From: JABFSA01 sp963827515
GTDB taxonomy: Bacteria; Acidobacteriota; Vicinamibacteria; Vicinamibacterales; UBA2999
Assembly: GCA_963827515.1 (NCBI GenBank)
Contig: CAWHBF010000034.1
Coordinates: forward strand, 19,493 to 83,492
Length of the DNA stretch: 64,000 nt
Direction of reading: 5' to 3'
In this document: positions 1 to 8,310 of the stretch, piece after piece
How positions within the stretch are numbered: the first letter of the stretch is position 1
How the letters are laid out: every line of letters starts with the position of its first letter
Notes under the pieces: generated by a model
Told to the model about the DNA's origin: nothing
Databases searched by the model: none
What the model saw: only the letters and a program-made list of their open reading frames with translations
Made by a program: the position numbers and the translations under genes

Positions 1-35
1 AAATTTGGGTTATCCTCGGGCGACCGAGGTCCAGG

Positions 36-443
36 ATGTACACGAGAACCCACGCCATCACGCTGATCACCGGCGTTGCCATCCTGCTGGCGGGCGCCCG
101 GCCCCTGCTCGGACATCACTCATTTGCCGCGGAGTTCGACGCCGACAAGCCCTTCAAGATGACGGGGGTCGTGACCAAGGTCGAATGGCAGAACCCGCAT
201 ACGTTCTTCTATATCGACGTTACCGACCAGGCGACCAGCAAGGTGACCAACTGGGCGATGGAGATGGGCAGCCCGAACGGTCTGATGCGCGCGGGATGGA
301 CGCGAAACACGATGAAGGTCGGCGACGTCGTCGCCGTGGAAGGCAGTCTCGCGCGAAGCGGCCGTGCGCTCGGGAACGCCCGGACCGTCATCTTGACCAG
401 CACGGGACAGCGCCTGTTCGCCGCGTCGAGCGCCACGCCCTAG
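36..443 (+). CDS. DUF6152-type small exported protein
   Basis: A 135-residue protein with an N-terminal hydrophobic segment (about residues 8-25) ending just before a HHSF motif, which looks like a signal peptide followed by the conserved mature start of the DUF6152 family. Conserved positions shared with the second copy at 51804-52181 include the early His-His, a Gly-x-Val-T stretch, NPH, and a late GW segment. The ATG follows the purine-rich GAGGTCCAGG. It lies 33 bases before a secreted-protein gene (477-1358), and the same pairing recurs at 51-52 kb, which suggests the two products work together in the periplasm. Function unknown; family assignment is by recall of the motif pattern. Confidence 0.8.
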   Translation: MYTRTHAITLITGVAILLAGARPLLGHHSFAAEFDADKPFKMTGVVTKVEWQNPHTFFYIDVTDQATSKVTNWAMEMGSPNGLMRAGWTRNTMKVGDVVAVEGSLARSGRALGNARTVILTSTGQRLFAASSATP

Positions 444-476
444 TCGCGCAGGACACGTAACGCGAGGAGATCCGAC

Positions 477-1358
477 GTGCGACCTCTGCTCTGTCTGACG
501 GGAGTCATCGCGGCGGTCGTATGCGGATCATCGCTGCCACTGTCCGGCCAGCAACCCGCGTCCGCACCGCGGACGCAGCCCGCTCCCACCCCACGCCTGG
601 CTGATGGCACGCCGAATCTCGGGCGCGTGCCCGGCGAGAAGGGCGTGTGGAACGTGCCCTACATACAGAACATGGCCGACTACGTCGTTGACGGAGAGGG
701 CCGAGGCGCCGGTCCGCGTGGCGCAGGGGGTGGCGGTGCCGGCGGCGGCCGCGGCGGGGCGCGCTCAGAGCCGCACGTCCCTTTCATGCCGTGGGCGGCC
801 GCGGTCTACGACTACAACTCGGCCAACGCCTCGAAGTACGACCCCGAAGGGTACTGTCTGCCGCCTGGCGGCCCGCGCATGATGGCGACGCCCTACCCGA
901 TGGAGATTCTGCAGATCCCCAACGAACAACGGATTTTCATGATCTTCGAGGGGGCCACGCACATCTGGCGCGAGATCTACACGGATCAGCGACCGCATCC
1001 GCAAGGGGACGCGCTGAACCCGACCTATTTAGGTCATTCGGTGGGCCGATGGGACAAGGACACGCTGGTCGTAGACGTCGTCGGCTTCAACGAAGGCACG
1101 TGGATCGACTACTACGGACACCCTCATACCCGCATGCTGCACGTGGTCGAACGGATCGCGAGACCTGACAAGGCCACGCTGCGTTACGAGGCGACGATAG
1201 ACGACCCCGGGGCATACACGAGACCGTGGACCGTACGCTGGAATGTGCCGTGGAATGCGACCGGTGAGCTCACGGAGTACATCTGTCAGGAGAACAATCG
1301 GTACCTGTGGAACCTGACAGACGACCTGGGACAGCCGATCTTCGGTCCGCAGAGATGA
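477..1358 (+). CDS. secreted protein paired with DUF6152
   Basis: A 293-residue exported protein starting at GTG with GAGGAG about 8 bases upstream. Residues 1-25 form a signal peptide ending near GQQP. A Gly/Arg/Ala-rich linker lies at about residues 75-100. The C-terminal half has the pattern CxPPGGPR, then 'PME/ILQ', 'GRWDKDTLVVD', 'GFN' and 'THTWID'-like segments that recur in the protein at 51000-51789 (CYPPGVPR, GRWVNDTTFEA, GFNTKTW). This is a family often annotated only as hypothetical in acidobacteria. No catalytic motif is recognised. It probably forms an operon with the DUF6152 gene upstream. Confidence 0.75.
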   Translation: MRPLLCLTGVIAAVVCGSSLPLSGQQPASAPRTQPAPTPRLADGTPNLGRVPGEKGVWNVPYIQNMADYVVDGEGRGAGPRGAGGGGAGGGRGGARSEPHVPFMPWAAAVYDYNSANASKYDPEGYCLPPGGPRMMATPYPMEILQIPNEQRIFMIFEGATHIWREIYTDQRPHPQGDALNPTYLGHSVGRWDKDTLVVDVVGFNEGTWIDYYGHPHTRMLHVVERIARPDKATLRYEATIDDPGAYTRPWTVRWNVPWNATGELTEYICQENNRYLWNLTDDLGQPIFGPQR

Positions 1359-1371
1359 CGGTCCGTATTTC

Positions 1372-1431
1372 GTAGAGCGCATGCTTCAGCGTGCGCGGAC
1401 TGGTAGAGCGCATGCTTCAGCGTGCGCGGAC
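1372..1431. repeat. tandem pair of GTAGAGCGC palindromic repeats
   Basis: Two 29-base copies (1372-1400 and 1403-1431) beginning GTAGAGCGCATGCTTCAG, each containing an internal inverted repeat GCATGCTTCAGCGTGCGC. It is a half-unit of the larger CTAG-bounded element seen at 4783-4882 and 43481-43581. It lies between convergent genes. Confidence 0.75.
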
Positions 1432-1439
1432 CTGCCAGT

Positions 1440-1856
1440 CTAGTTCCTCACCAGCCTGAAGTCGCCCTTCACACCACCCTGGCTCCAGCTGCCGCTGAGA
1501 ACCCGGTTGTAGGCGCCGAGATTCTCGAGCTTGCCCTCAACGACGTAACGAACCGACTGGCCGGATCGGTCCTTCGCCTCGGCCTCGAAGCGAAACATCC
1601 AGGTCGAGGGATCGAGCGACGCCTTCTGGAGCGGCACGGCATTGGGACCGGGATTGATCGTGCCGGTGACGGACTTGCCGTCCCAGTCCAGCTCGAGCAG
1701 CAGGCGATTCCGAGTCTCCTTGGTCGTGCCCCAGTCGCCGCTCCATGAGCCGGTGAGTGGGTGGCCGTACTGCGCGGCGGCGGCGGCTGCGCACAGGAAG
1801 AACAGCAGGAAGCCCGCAGCGCGGACCGAAGTGATGCGGATGCAGTTCATGCACAT
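1440..1856 (-). CDS. small exported protein of unknown function
   Basis: About 138 residues. The ATG at 1856 is preferred because GAGGG lies 8 bases upstream. Residues ~8-28 are strongly hydrophobic and Ala-rich and end at a likely signal peptidase site (AAAAQYG). The mature part is rich in beta-type segments: 'GSWSGDWG', 'LLLELDWDGKSVTGTINPG', 'VVEGKL', 'LSGSWSQGGVKGDF'. This resembles small periplasmic proteins with a lipocalin-like barrel, but no named family is certain. Monocistronic as far as can be seen. Confidence 0.6.
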   Translation of the reverse strand: MCMNCIRITSVRAAGFLLFFLCAAAAAAQYGHPLTGSWSGDWGTTKETRNRLLLELDWDGKSVTGTINPGPNAVPLQKASLDPSTWMFRFEAEAKDRSGQSVRYVVEGKLENLGAYNRVLSGSWSQGGVKGDFRLVRN

Positions 1857-1876
1857 TGACGATTCCCTCGTGCCCC

Positions 1877-2024
1877 AGACCGCTTTGCGTTCCGTCGTAG
1901 AGCGCACGCTTCCGCCTTCGCGTGAAGCTTCGGCGGACCGCTGTAGCCTTGGCGGAGGCGGTCAGCGTGCGCGTGTCCGCGGAGGCTAAAGCCTCCGCTC
2001 TACGTCGAATCGAAAAGCCTCTAG
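1877..2024. repeat. CTAG-ended palindromic element with inner insertion
   Basis: Contains the arms GTAGAGCGCACGCTTC (1897 on) and CCGCGGAGGCTAAAGCC with CTCCGCTCTACG, followed by GAATCGAAAA and ends at CTAG (2021-2024). It is about 48 bases longer than the other full copies because of an inner duplicated or rearranged stretch. It lies upstream of 1440-1856 and may carry regulatory structure. Confidence 0.65.
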
Positions 2025-2081
2025 ACGAGCGCGGATCATACCGCAACGGAACGTCAGCCCGGTCGCCTTCATGCACGAGCG

Positions 2082-2674
2082 TCACTTACGCAACGCCAAT
2101 CGAAGCTCGTCAATCCGATCCACGGGAATGATGACCGGCTTCACACTCTCCGGGCACACACGATGGAAATATTCGTCCACGACATCGGGCGCTGATGCGC
2201 CAGGCGGCTTGATGACGACGAGGCGCTCGGCCCCAACGGCGCCGGCAATCCACGCGGCGATGCTGTCGCTCGTCACGTCCCAGGTGTGTGGAAGCGGGTC
2301 GGCATCTCGAATCCAGCGCGAGGGCGCGAGCACGGGCACTTGGGCGGCCTCGATCGCGAAGCCAATCTCAGCAACGTCCTCCACGAGCGCGCTGCCGGTC
2401 AGCCGCGAGGTGATAAGGTGCGCGTACTGATCCATCGCCAGCACCGCCATCCAATGCGCCGCGTGATCAGAAAGCCCGAGGTCACGGTCCACCCGCCGAA
2501 CCGTGTCGGCGAACGGACCACCGCCAGGGACAATCAGCAGGCGCACATCGGCTGCGGCGTCCCGAATGGCAGTCAGGACGGTCTCCAAGTGCGCTGGGTA
2601 CGCGAGCAGGCTTCCGCCGAGCTTGATGACGATGTCGACGAGGTCTCAGTCTTTGGTCTTTGGTCTTTTGTCAT
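2082..2674 (-). CDS. mfnE: amino-acid-kinase-family protein (MfnE-like), N-terminal frameshift
   Basis: Homologous in pattern to the aspartate/uridylate kinase superfamily. Reading backwards from 2645 the frame gives D-I-V-I-K-L-G-G-S-L-L, the N-terminal phosphate-binding strand, then VPGGGPFAD and the late IKPPGASAPDVVD segment. In archaea MfnE phosphorylates 5-(aminomethyl)-3-furanmethanol phosphate in methanofuran synthesis, and the neighbouring mfnF, mfnD and mch genes fit that role. No ATG/GTG/TTG lies in frame before the KLGG motif. An ATG at 2674 would enter the frame if one G were missing near 2648, so a single-base deletion or a repeat-driven start change is likely. Length about 195 residues, slightly short. 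Confidence 0.65.
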
Positions 2675-2712
2675 GAGCGTCCAAAGACCACCAGAGACCA
2701 AAGACCAAAGAA
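2646..2712. repeat. CTTTGGT/ACCAAAG inverted repeat
   Basis: Arms TCTTTGGTCTTTGGTC (about 2650-2668) and GACCAAAGACCAAAG (about 2695-2710) face each other around ATG-bearing sequence. The element covers the expected start of the mfnE-like gene and may supply its first ten codons. Confidence 0.6.
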
Positions 2713-2756
2713 TAGAGACGTCAGGGATGCGCCTCTGTGCGCGTTTGCTTCACGTA

Positions 2757-2813
2757 CGTAGTGTCCGCCTTCAGGCGGACCGGAGAGGGCCGGCTGAAGC
2801 CGGCCACTACGTG
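2757..2813. repeat. GTAGTGTCCG palindromic repeats
   Basis: Two adjacent hairpins, GTAGTGTCCGCCTTCAGGC and GGCCGGCTGAAGCCGGCC followed by ACTAC, a second extragenic palindrome family. It recurs at 6145-6236, 20787-20814 and 21902-21933. Confidence 0.7.
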
Positions 2814-2853
2814 GCGGGGGAGCAGGCTCCAGGGACGCCCAGGAGGTACGACC

Positions 2854-3639
2854 TTGCGACTGATCGGCGTCATTGATCTGGCCGGCGGCAGAGCGGTACA
2901 CGCACGACGCGGAGTGCGTGCCCGCTATGCGCCGGTCGGGGTTGCAGCCGGCTGCCCGATCGATGGGGATCCGATCGCTCTCGCGCGTACGTATGTCGAT
3001 CGGCTGGGCCTTGCCGAACTGTACGTGGCCGACCTCGACGCGATCGCGGCAGAACCGCGGACGCAGGAGCCTGGAGCATCGGCGGATTCTCTGACTCACG
3101 AGACGCTCATCGCCAGCCTGGCAACGGTCGCGCCGCTCTGGCTGGACGCCGCGATCTCCTCTCCGGCGCGCGCGCGTCAAGCGCTCGCTCTCGGCGCCAC
3201 GCGAGTCGTTGTCGGTCTCGAAACGCTCGAGTCGTTCGATGTCCTGTCGGCGATATGCGCCGCGCTGGACAAGACACCGGTAGCCTTCAGTCTCGACCTG
3301 CGTGATGGGGTTCCGATCGCGCCAAGGCTGAACATCCCTTCCAGTCAACCCGGCGATCTCGCGGCTCGCGCCGCTGACGCCGGTGTGAGCGCGGTGATCG
3401 TGCTCGACCTCGCACGAGTCGGTGAAGCGATCGGTCCTGACGTGGCCGTGGTCACGCGCGTGCGAGCGTCGGCGCCTGGAACGACACTCATCGCAGGTGG
3501 TGGAATCCGTGGTCTCGAGGACCTGGTTCGACTGGCTGAGGCGGGGTGTGATGGTGCGCTCGTCGCGACAGCGCTTCATGACGGCCGGATTGGGGCCGAG
3601 GATGTACGCGGGCTTCGTCACGTGAGCAAAAGCCTGTAA
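2854..3639 (+). CDS. HisA/HisF-related TIM-barrel protein of the H4MPT/MFR cluster
   Basis: A 261-residue (beta/alpha)8 protein. The start is a TTG at 2854, preceded by a perfect AGGAGG (2841-2846) with a 7-base gap; the next codons give L-I-G-V-I-D-L-A-G-G-R-A-V, the first strand of HisA-type barrels. Further landmarks are 'LYVADLDAI' (strand 2), 'GLETLES', and the phosphate-binding 'IAGGGIRGLEDL' near residue 215. HisA-like proteins of this kind accompany H4MPT and methanofuran genes in methylotrophs and archaea; it is unlikely to be the histidine enzyme because no his genes are nearby. It is transcribed convergently with the PTPS-like gene, overlapping its 3' end by 22 bases. Confidence 0.8.
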   Translation: MRLIGVIDLAGGRAVHARRGVRARYAPVGVAAGCPIDGDPIALARTYVDRLGLAELYVADLDAIAAEPRTQEPGASADSLTHETLIASLATVAPLWLDAAISSPARARQALALGATRVVVGLETLESFDVLSAICAALDKTPVAFSLDLRDGVPIAPRLNIPSSQPGDLAARAADAGVSAVIVLDLARVGEAIGPDVAVVTRVRASAPGTTLIAGGGIRGLEDLVRLAEAGCDGALVATALHDGRIGAEDVRGLRHVSKSL

Positions 3640-4124
3640 ATCGCAGACTGCCCAAAGTTCTCCTCCACTTCCATCTCAACCGCCGTCAGACCGCTGGCGC
3701 CGGTCGCCTGGAGCTGAACACACAGCCGGTCGGTGAGCAGCTTCGCCAGCATTTCCACGGTCGTGTTCGGGATCGGCAGCAGGGCGCAGTCGCGGCGGGG
3801 AAAGACGTACCGCGGCTGTCCATCGACGGCCACAGTGACCCTCTCACCCTCTTCGACGACCTGGATCCTCGAGCTCTCCGTCGGCAGCAAGACGAGGTGA
3901 TCGATCTCGTCGCACAGCTTCCGCATGATCCGCTTGATCTCGACGAAGTCGAACACGAACCAGCTCTCTTCATTGAGCGCGCCCTCGATCGTGACGCGCG
4001 CGCGATAGTTGTGACCGTGCAGCCCCTCGCAGCGGTGGCCCGACATGGTGATGAAGTGCGCCGATGCGAACACGAGATAGTCCTTCTCCACCGACACACG
4101 GAACTCACCCCGACCCTGCATCAC
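3618..4124 (-). CDS. 6-pyruvoyl-tetrahydropterin synthase family protein
   Basis: A 168-residue T-fold protein. The zinc-ligand pattern of the family is present: F-A-S-A-H-F near residue 22, then H-R-C-E-G-L-H-G-H-N-Y around residues 31-40. A later PNTTVEMLA and the C-terminal VEVEE-like segment complete the fold. In an H4MPT gene cluster this family member probably acts on a pterin precursor of H4MPT; the alternatives (QueD-type queuosine synthesis) are less likely from context. ATG at 4124 with GGAGGCGG upstream. Followed 24 bases upstream by the CitG-like gene. Confidence 0.85.
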   Translation of the reverse strand: MMQGRGEFRVSVEKDYLVFASAHFITMSGHRCEGLHGHNYRARVTIEGALNEESWFVFDFVEIKRIMRKLCDEIDHLVLLPTESSRIQVVEEGERVTVAVDGQPRYVFPRRDCALLPIPNTTVEMLAKLLTDRLCVQLQATGASGLTAVEMEVEENFGQSAIYRLLLT

Positions 4125-4145
4125 CGCCTCCCTAAAGCGATTTGC

Positions 4146-4185
4146 GTTTCACTTTGCACTTTTAACTTTTAACTTTTTACTTCTG
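4146..4185. repeat. TTTTAACTTTTAACTTT low-complexity repeat
   Basis: A TTTTAACTTTTAACTTTTTA stretch, AT-rich in an otherwise GC-rich window. It encodes the last codons of the CitG-like gene (LKVKS tail) and so has altered its C-terminus. Confidence 0.6.
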
Positions 4186-5207
4186 AGCAGCTCCACAAAA
4201 ATGGCCGCCGTCGTCAGATCCGCCGTGGTGCCTGGATTCCTGAGGTTGCGCGCGTCGCGCAGCCCACGGTCCATCTCGTCAATTGCTCGTCGTCCGGCCG
4301 CCGAGCGGACGCCGCCGGCGGCGAGCGTCTGTCTGGCCCGCGCGGACACTTCTTCTGCAGCCGTGATACCGGCACGGCGAGCCACGTGCGTATCAGGATT
4401 AGACGCCAACACACTGAGAAATGTCTCGACGACGGCGTCGTCCCAGGAAAGGCCATCCTGGCGCGCCCGTTCGAGCGCCGGCGCCCCGGTCTCGAACGTT
4501 ACCTCGAACGCTGTGGCGTACTCCCGTGCAATGCCATCGCGGTGCGCCGCCAACCGCATGGCTGCGAGCAAGCGTCACATCCGGCTCGCTTGGCCACGTC
4601 CTGCGAGTCTGCCTGTCCCAGGCCACCTGGAGACGCCAACCGAATGGCCGCATAGACGTCGCGCGCATCTTCGATCGTCGTCGCATCGAGGACCTGGCGC
4701 AGGGCCGCCCGGAGGCCGCTTGCACTGAACTCCTCCTCGGGACTCGCGGCTTGGGACTCGGGACTCGAAGCCGGGGTTGCACCTGGAGCGGTTTGCGTTT
4801 CGCCGTAGAGCGCACGCTTCAGCGTGCGCGTGTCCGCGGAGGCTAAAGCCTCCGCTCTACGCCGAATCGAAAAACGATCTAGCCCCAACGCCGCGCGGGC
4901 GAGAGGCGTCAGCAACAGCACGATACCCAGATTCGTGTTGGAGCTCGTCCAGCGTCTCGTTGACTCGACGGCCAAGCGGACCGTGGCGCCAACAGAACGC
5001 GTGCCGGCATCGGCGAGCGGTCTGGCCAATGGCAGCCGCGCTCGCGAGGAAGTCTTCGTACCGCGTGTCGGCGAAATGGCGACCGGGCGACACGTTGCCC
5101 GGCTTGGGTGCGCTCGCCTCGAGCAGGCAAGCCAATTGCGCCGCCGCCGCCACATCCGCTGCGGTGGCGAGCCGCACTGGCGTGGCCTCCACCTGCGCAC
5201 GCGTCAC
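4149..5207 (-). pseudogene. CitG-like (triphosphoribosyl-dephospho-CoA synthase family) protein, frameshifted and carrying a palindromic element
   Basis: Three frames together give one protein of the CitG/MdcB family: LACLLEASAPKPGNVSPG (residues ~27-44, the family signature), then ADAGTRSVGATVRLA and the TNLGIVLLLTPLA segment, then AAHRDGIAREYATAF and a Gly-Ile-Thr stretch. Joining them needs the loss of one C near 5037, one C near 4603 and one T near 4581. A 100-base CTAG-ended repeat (4783-4882) lies inside the coding region and adds about 33 residues in frame. CitG-like proteins are regular members of H4MPT biosynthesis clusters, with unproven chemistry. The ATG at 5207 overlaps the RimK-like stop by 4 bases. 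Real decay and assembly errors cannot be separated. Confidence 0.65.
4783..4882. repeat. full-length CTAG-ended palindromic element inside a gene
   Basis: A 100-base unit: a CTGG/CTAG-type end, TTTGCGTTTCGCC, GTAGAGCGCACGCTTCAGCG, CGGAGGCTAAAGCCTCCG, CTCTACG, GAATCGAAAAA, CTAG. It matches 43481-43581 nearly base for base and is inserted into the CitG-like coding sequence. Confidence 0.8.
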
Positions 5208-6130
5208 GCCGGAAGCTCCACGTCGGTGGCGAGGTCGCGCGCGACCTCACTGGCGCGCACCCGGCCGATCAGGTGCTCGACGATCGCGCCGGCCACGTCG
5301 GTCCCGGTGGCTTGCTGCAGTCCCTTCCATCCCGGGATGCCGTTCACCTCCAGGACGAACACCTGACCATCGCGCGACGGGAGCAGGTCCACACCGGCAT
5401 AGTCAGCACCGACAGCGGTTGTGGCGGCGAGCGCCATCTGCTCCCACGCTGCGGGAAGATCGAACGGCATCACCGATGCGCCACGCGAAAAATTAGTGCG
5501 CCACTCTCCGGAGGGCGCGGTGCGCTCGATGGCGCCGATGACTCGCCCACCGACGACGAACACGCGAATGTCGCGCCCGCCGTGATCGACGGTGCGCTGC
5601 ACGTAAAACACGCTGCTGACCTGTTCGAGCGGCTCGACAACACGAAGGGCGACGTCAGGATCGGTGATCCGCACCATGCCGTGGCCAAGCGAACCAAAGA
5701 TCGGCTTGACGATCGCGTCGCCCATCGCGCCGAGCGCGGCGAGCGCGTCCGCGGCACTTTCACACACAACCGTCTCCGGTACGGGGAGACCAGCCTCTTG
5801 GAGAAGTGCAGTCGTGTAGAACTTGTCGACGCAACGTTCGATCGCGCGCGGTGAATTCATCACCGGGACGCCGCGTTCTTCGATCCAGTGGAGCGAATCG
5901 ACGCGGTAGATGATCTGTTCGAGCGAGCCGGTGGGAATGATTCGAGCGAGCACGGCGTCGGCGTCGAGGATCGAGGTACGTGCGCTGGAGAGCTGCCCCT
6001 TACCCTTGCCCAGCCGCGCCAGGAGACCCTCGTAGGCCAGCACGGATCCGGTGTGTCCGCGCTCCTGTAGAGCACGGCACAGCTCGTCGGTCTGCCAACC
6101 TGTGTGGGAACTCAGAATGACGATGTTCAT
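5204..6130 (-). CDS. RimK-family ATP-grasp ligase, H4MPT-linked
   Basis: A 308-residue ATP-grasp protein. Visible elements: N-terminal Rossmann-like VILSSHTGWQTD, DAVLARIIPTGSLEQ, the ATP-binding VKPIFGSLGHGM (about residues 142-153), FYVQRTVDHGGRDIRVFVVG, and the metal-binding VFVLEVNGIPGW near residue 275. Related to RimK and to archaeal MptN, which adds glutamate to the side chain of tetrahydromethanopterin. The setting among pterin and methanofuran genes supports an amino-acid ligase acting on H4MPT or methanofuran. Overlaps the CitG-like start by 4 bases, so the two are probably co-translated. Confidence 0.82.
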   Translation of the reverse strand: MNIVILSSHTGWQTDELCRALQERGHTGSVLAYEGLLARLGKGKGQLSSARTSILDADAVLARIIPTGSLEQIIYRVDSLHWIEERGVPVMNSPRAIERCVDKFYTTALLQEAGLPVPETVVCESAADALAALGAMGDAIVKPIFGSLGHGMVRITDPDVALRVVEPLEQVSSVFYVQRTVDHGGRDIRVFVVGGRVIGAIERTAPSGEWRTNFSRGASVMPFDLPAAWEQMALAATTAVGADYAGVDLLPSRDGQVFVLEVNGIPGWKGLQQATGTDVAGAIVEHLIGRVRASEVARDLATDVELPA

Positions 6131-6144
6131 GCGTCGATGCAGGT

Positions 6145-6236
6145 CCGGCTAAAGCCGGACACTACGAATACCGAGGCGCGCTCGATCACCAGTGCCGCGA
6201 TCATCACGTACGTAGTGTCCGGCTTTAGCCGGACCA
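6145..6236. repeat. inverted pair of GTAGTGTCCGGCTT palindromes
   Basis: GTCCGGCTAAAGCCGGAC with ACTACG at ~6150-6170 and ACGTAGTGTCCGGC with TTTAGCCGGACC at ~6208-6236, in opposite orientation, between the mch and rimK-like genes. May form a large cruciform or act as a transcription attenuator. Confidence 0.7.
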
Positions 6237-6267
6237 GACACCGCATACGAATGCTGCGTCACGAATA

Positions 6268-7230
6268 CTACGTGCTTTCGAAGAGGGATGCCCGCAGCAC
6301 AGCCGGGTCGAGTCGTCCCGCATGGAAGGTTCGGCCGCTCGACGTGCTGGTCAGCCACACCTCCGCGGGACTGAAGAGCATCGGATCGATCTTATAGAAG
6401 TCGTTGTCGTAGCGCTTGAAGATGTCGCGGAACGGGGTGCCGTAGTCAGGCGACGTCGATGCCGGGAGCCGCTCCGCCAGGGCCGCCAGTTCCTCGTCGG
6501 CCGCATCCACGAGGAAGCGCGCCTGGCCACCATAGAGGATGCAATCGTTCGTGCGGCCGATTGCCCGCAGGTCGTTCTTGGCCACCGGCGGAATCGGCGC
6601 GGTGCCCGAGGCGCTCACGACCCGCGTCACGTCGAAACCGAGCGTGTCCATCTTGTGCAGCCCGGTTTCGATCACGCGCGCCACAATTTGCACACCTCCA
6701 GCCACACTCGCCGTCGGCGCAACGACAAACGTCGTCGCGCCTGGGGAGAGGCCGGCTTTCGCCGCCACCCACGCCGCAATCTCGTCGGTCGGAAAGGTTC
6801 GCCCTTCCAGAACGAGCACGCCACGGACGGCATCCTCTGAGTACCCGAGCTTGGTGAACAGTTCGCGTTCAACTCGCGCTTTCGCGCGAATCGGCCCTGA
6901 CCCCATGGCAAAGAATCCGTCGGGGTTGATGATCCATCCGGCGTACTGTGACGCCATGCAAGACACGGCGGGATGGTCGGTCCAGACGTGGACGCCGGAC
7001 CACGTCTCGCCGCCGATTGTCAGCGGCACGAACGTGACGTGCCCGAGTCCGCCCATGCAGATCTCGGCGAGCGTCCGACCCGCGGCCAGGCCACCTGGCG
7101 TCTTGATGCCGACATCCAGCACGCGCGATCCACTGGTGAGCGTGTGTACGCCTGCACGCAGCTCGGCCGCATTCTCCGCGACCCAGTCGCCGAGGGCCCA
7201 CGCCCGATCGTTCATCCCGAGATTCGTCAT
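6268..7230 (-). CDS. mch: methenyl-tetrahydromethanopterin cyclohydrolase
   Basis: A 320-residue protein matching Mch along its length. Recognisable segments: VLDVGIKTPGGLAAGRTLAEICMGGLG, the Trp-Ser-Gly-Val stretch, CMASQYAGW near residue 91, GSGPIRAKARVE, VAPTASVAGGVQIVARVIET and SGTAPIPPVAKND. Mch interconverts 5,10-methenyl-H4MPT and 5-formyl-H4MPT in the cytoplasm, the step that feeds formyl groups to the Ftr/Fhc complex encoded at 36.7-41.5 kb. It starts 6 bases after the mfnF-like stop, so it is in the same operon. No frameshift. Confidence 0.95.
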   Translation of the reverse strand: MTNLGMNDRAWALGDWVAENAAELRAGVHTLTSGSRVLDVGIKTPGGLAAGRTLAEICMGGLGHVTFVPLTIGGETWSGVHVWTDHPAVSCMASQYAGWIINPDGFFAMGSGPIRAKARVERELFTKLGYSEDAVRGVLVLEGRTFPTDEIAAWVAAKAGLSPGATTFVVAPTASVAGGVQIVARVIETGLHKMDTLGFDVTRVVSASGTAPIPPVAKNDLRAIGRTNDCILYGGQARFLVDAADEELAALAERLPASTSPDYGTPFRDIFKRYDNDFYKIDPMLFSPAEVWLTSTSSGRTFHAGRLDPAVLRASLFEST

Positions 7231-7236
7231 GTCACG

Positions 7237-8310
7237 TTACGGCACCAGATTCAATTGCGGCTCGTGGACCTCGAGCCTCGGATCTCGCGATTCGATCATC
7301 GCGTCCAACAGGTACGCAACCGCGGCGGCCGGTGTGGCGCGCGCGGCTCCAGCACCCATCCGATCGGCAAGGTCAATGATGGTAAGCCCCACCTCGGCAG
7401 CCGCCTCCCTGGCCAGGAACGCGCCCTGCCCGGCCACGACGACGAGGCCAGGGCTTTGCGCTCCGAGGCGGCGCATGACCTGTCGCAAGCCTGAAACGAT
7501 CTGACGCACCTGCGCGTGCGCAACATATTCAGCGATCTCCGAAATGCCGGCGGCGCCAATCCTATCGGCATCCGCACAGATCATCCTGGCCAACCTCGCG
7601 CCCGCCTCCGCTCGGCTTCGACCGCGCCCGTCTGGCGTCTCGCACGTGTACTCGCCCTCGTCGATCCGACCGAGCCACAGGTGCACATCGGCGGACGCGG
7701 CGAAATACTCCGCGGCGACACGAACCCGACGGCCACGAACGGGCACGCGGCGAACAATCGCAGCGACAGGCGTCCGCAGCGCCCCGGTGTAGACCAGCTC
7801 TCCGCTCCGCAATCGGGCCGGGTCGGTCTTGCCCTTCGCCAGCACCTGCCCCCCAACGATCGGGATGATGTCGGTCGTCGTGCTGCCCACATCAAGGAAG
7901 AGGGCGTCGGGAACTGTCTTCGACACGAGCGTCGCACTCGCCATCCAGTTGGCGGCCGCTATCCGGTACGGCTGACGCCGCGCGGCCGCTGCAGACCGGA
8001 AGACGCCATCGGTGCCGTACACCCACGGCTCGACATCTGGAAACGCCTGGCCGAACGCGTCAAGGACGCCCGCGACGCCCTCTCGCTTGTTGGCGAAACA
8101 ATCCGCCAGCTCAGCCGTCATCGTCACCGCCATGGTTCGCGTGTGTCCGAGCGTCTCAGCCGCCTCCGAAAGCACCGCAGGCAAGCGATGGAGATCGCGC
8201 CAGAGCGGGAGCGCGCACTCGAACATCGCAGGGCTCGGCTGCCCCTGCTCGATGCGAGCGGCCTTGATGTTGGCGCCGCCGATATCCCAGCCGATGATCG
8301 GACTCTTCAT
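7237..8310 (-). CDS. mfnF: MfnF-like ASKHA-fold protein (H4MPT-linked C1 transfer pathway protein)
   Basis: A 357-residue protein of the hydantoinase/sugar-kinase-like ATPase fold. Phosphate-1 loop GWDIGGANIKAAR at residues ~7-19, phosphate-2 LFLDVGSTTTDIIPI near residue 140, and adenosine loop VVVAGQGAFLA near residue 295. Archaeal MfnF couples the furan pyrophosphate to gamma-glutamyltyramine in methanofuran synthesis; bacterial homologues occur in H4MPT clusters. The ATG at 8310 overlaps the upstream mfnD-like stop by 4 bases. Intact. Confidence 0.82.
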   Translation of the reverse strand: MKSPIIGWDIGGANIKAARIEQGQPSPAMFECALPLWRDLHRLPAVLSEAAETLGHTRTMAVTMTAELADCFANKREGVAGVLDAFGQAFPDVEPWVYGTDGVFRSAAAARRQPYRIAAANWMASATLVSKTVPDALFLDVGSTTTDIIPIVGGQVLAKGKTDPARLRSGELVYTGALRTPVAAIVRRVPVRGRRVRVAAEYFAASADVHLWLGRIDEGEYTCETPDGRGRSRAEAGARLARMICADADRIGAAGISEIAEYVAHAQVRQIVSGLRQVMRRLGAQSPGLVVVAGQGAFLAREAAAEVGLTIIDLADRMGAGAARATPAAAVAYLLDAMIESRDPRLEVHEPQLNLVP

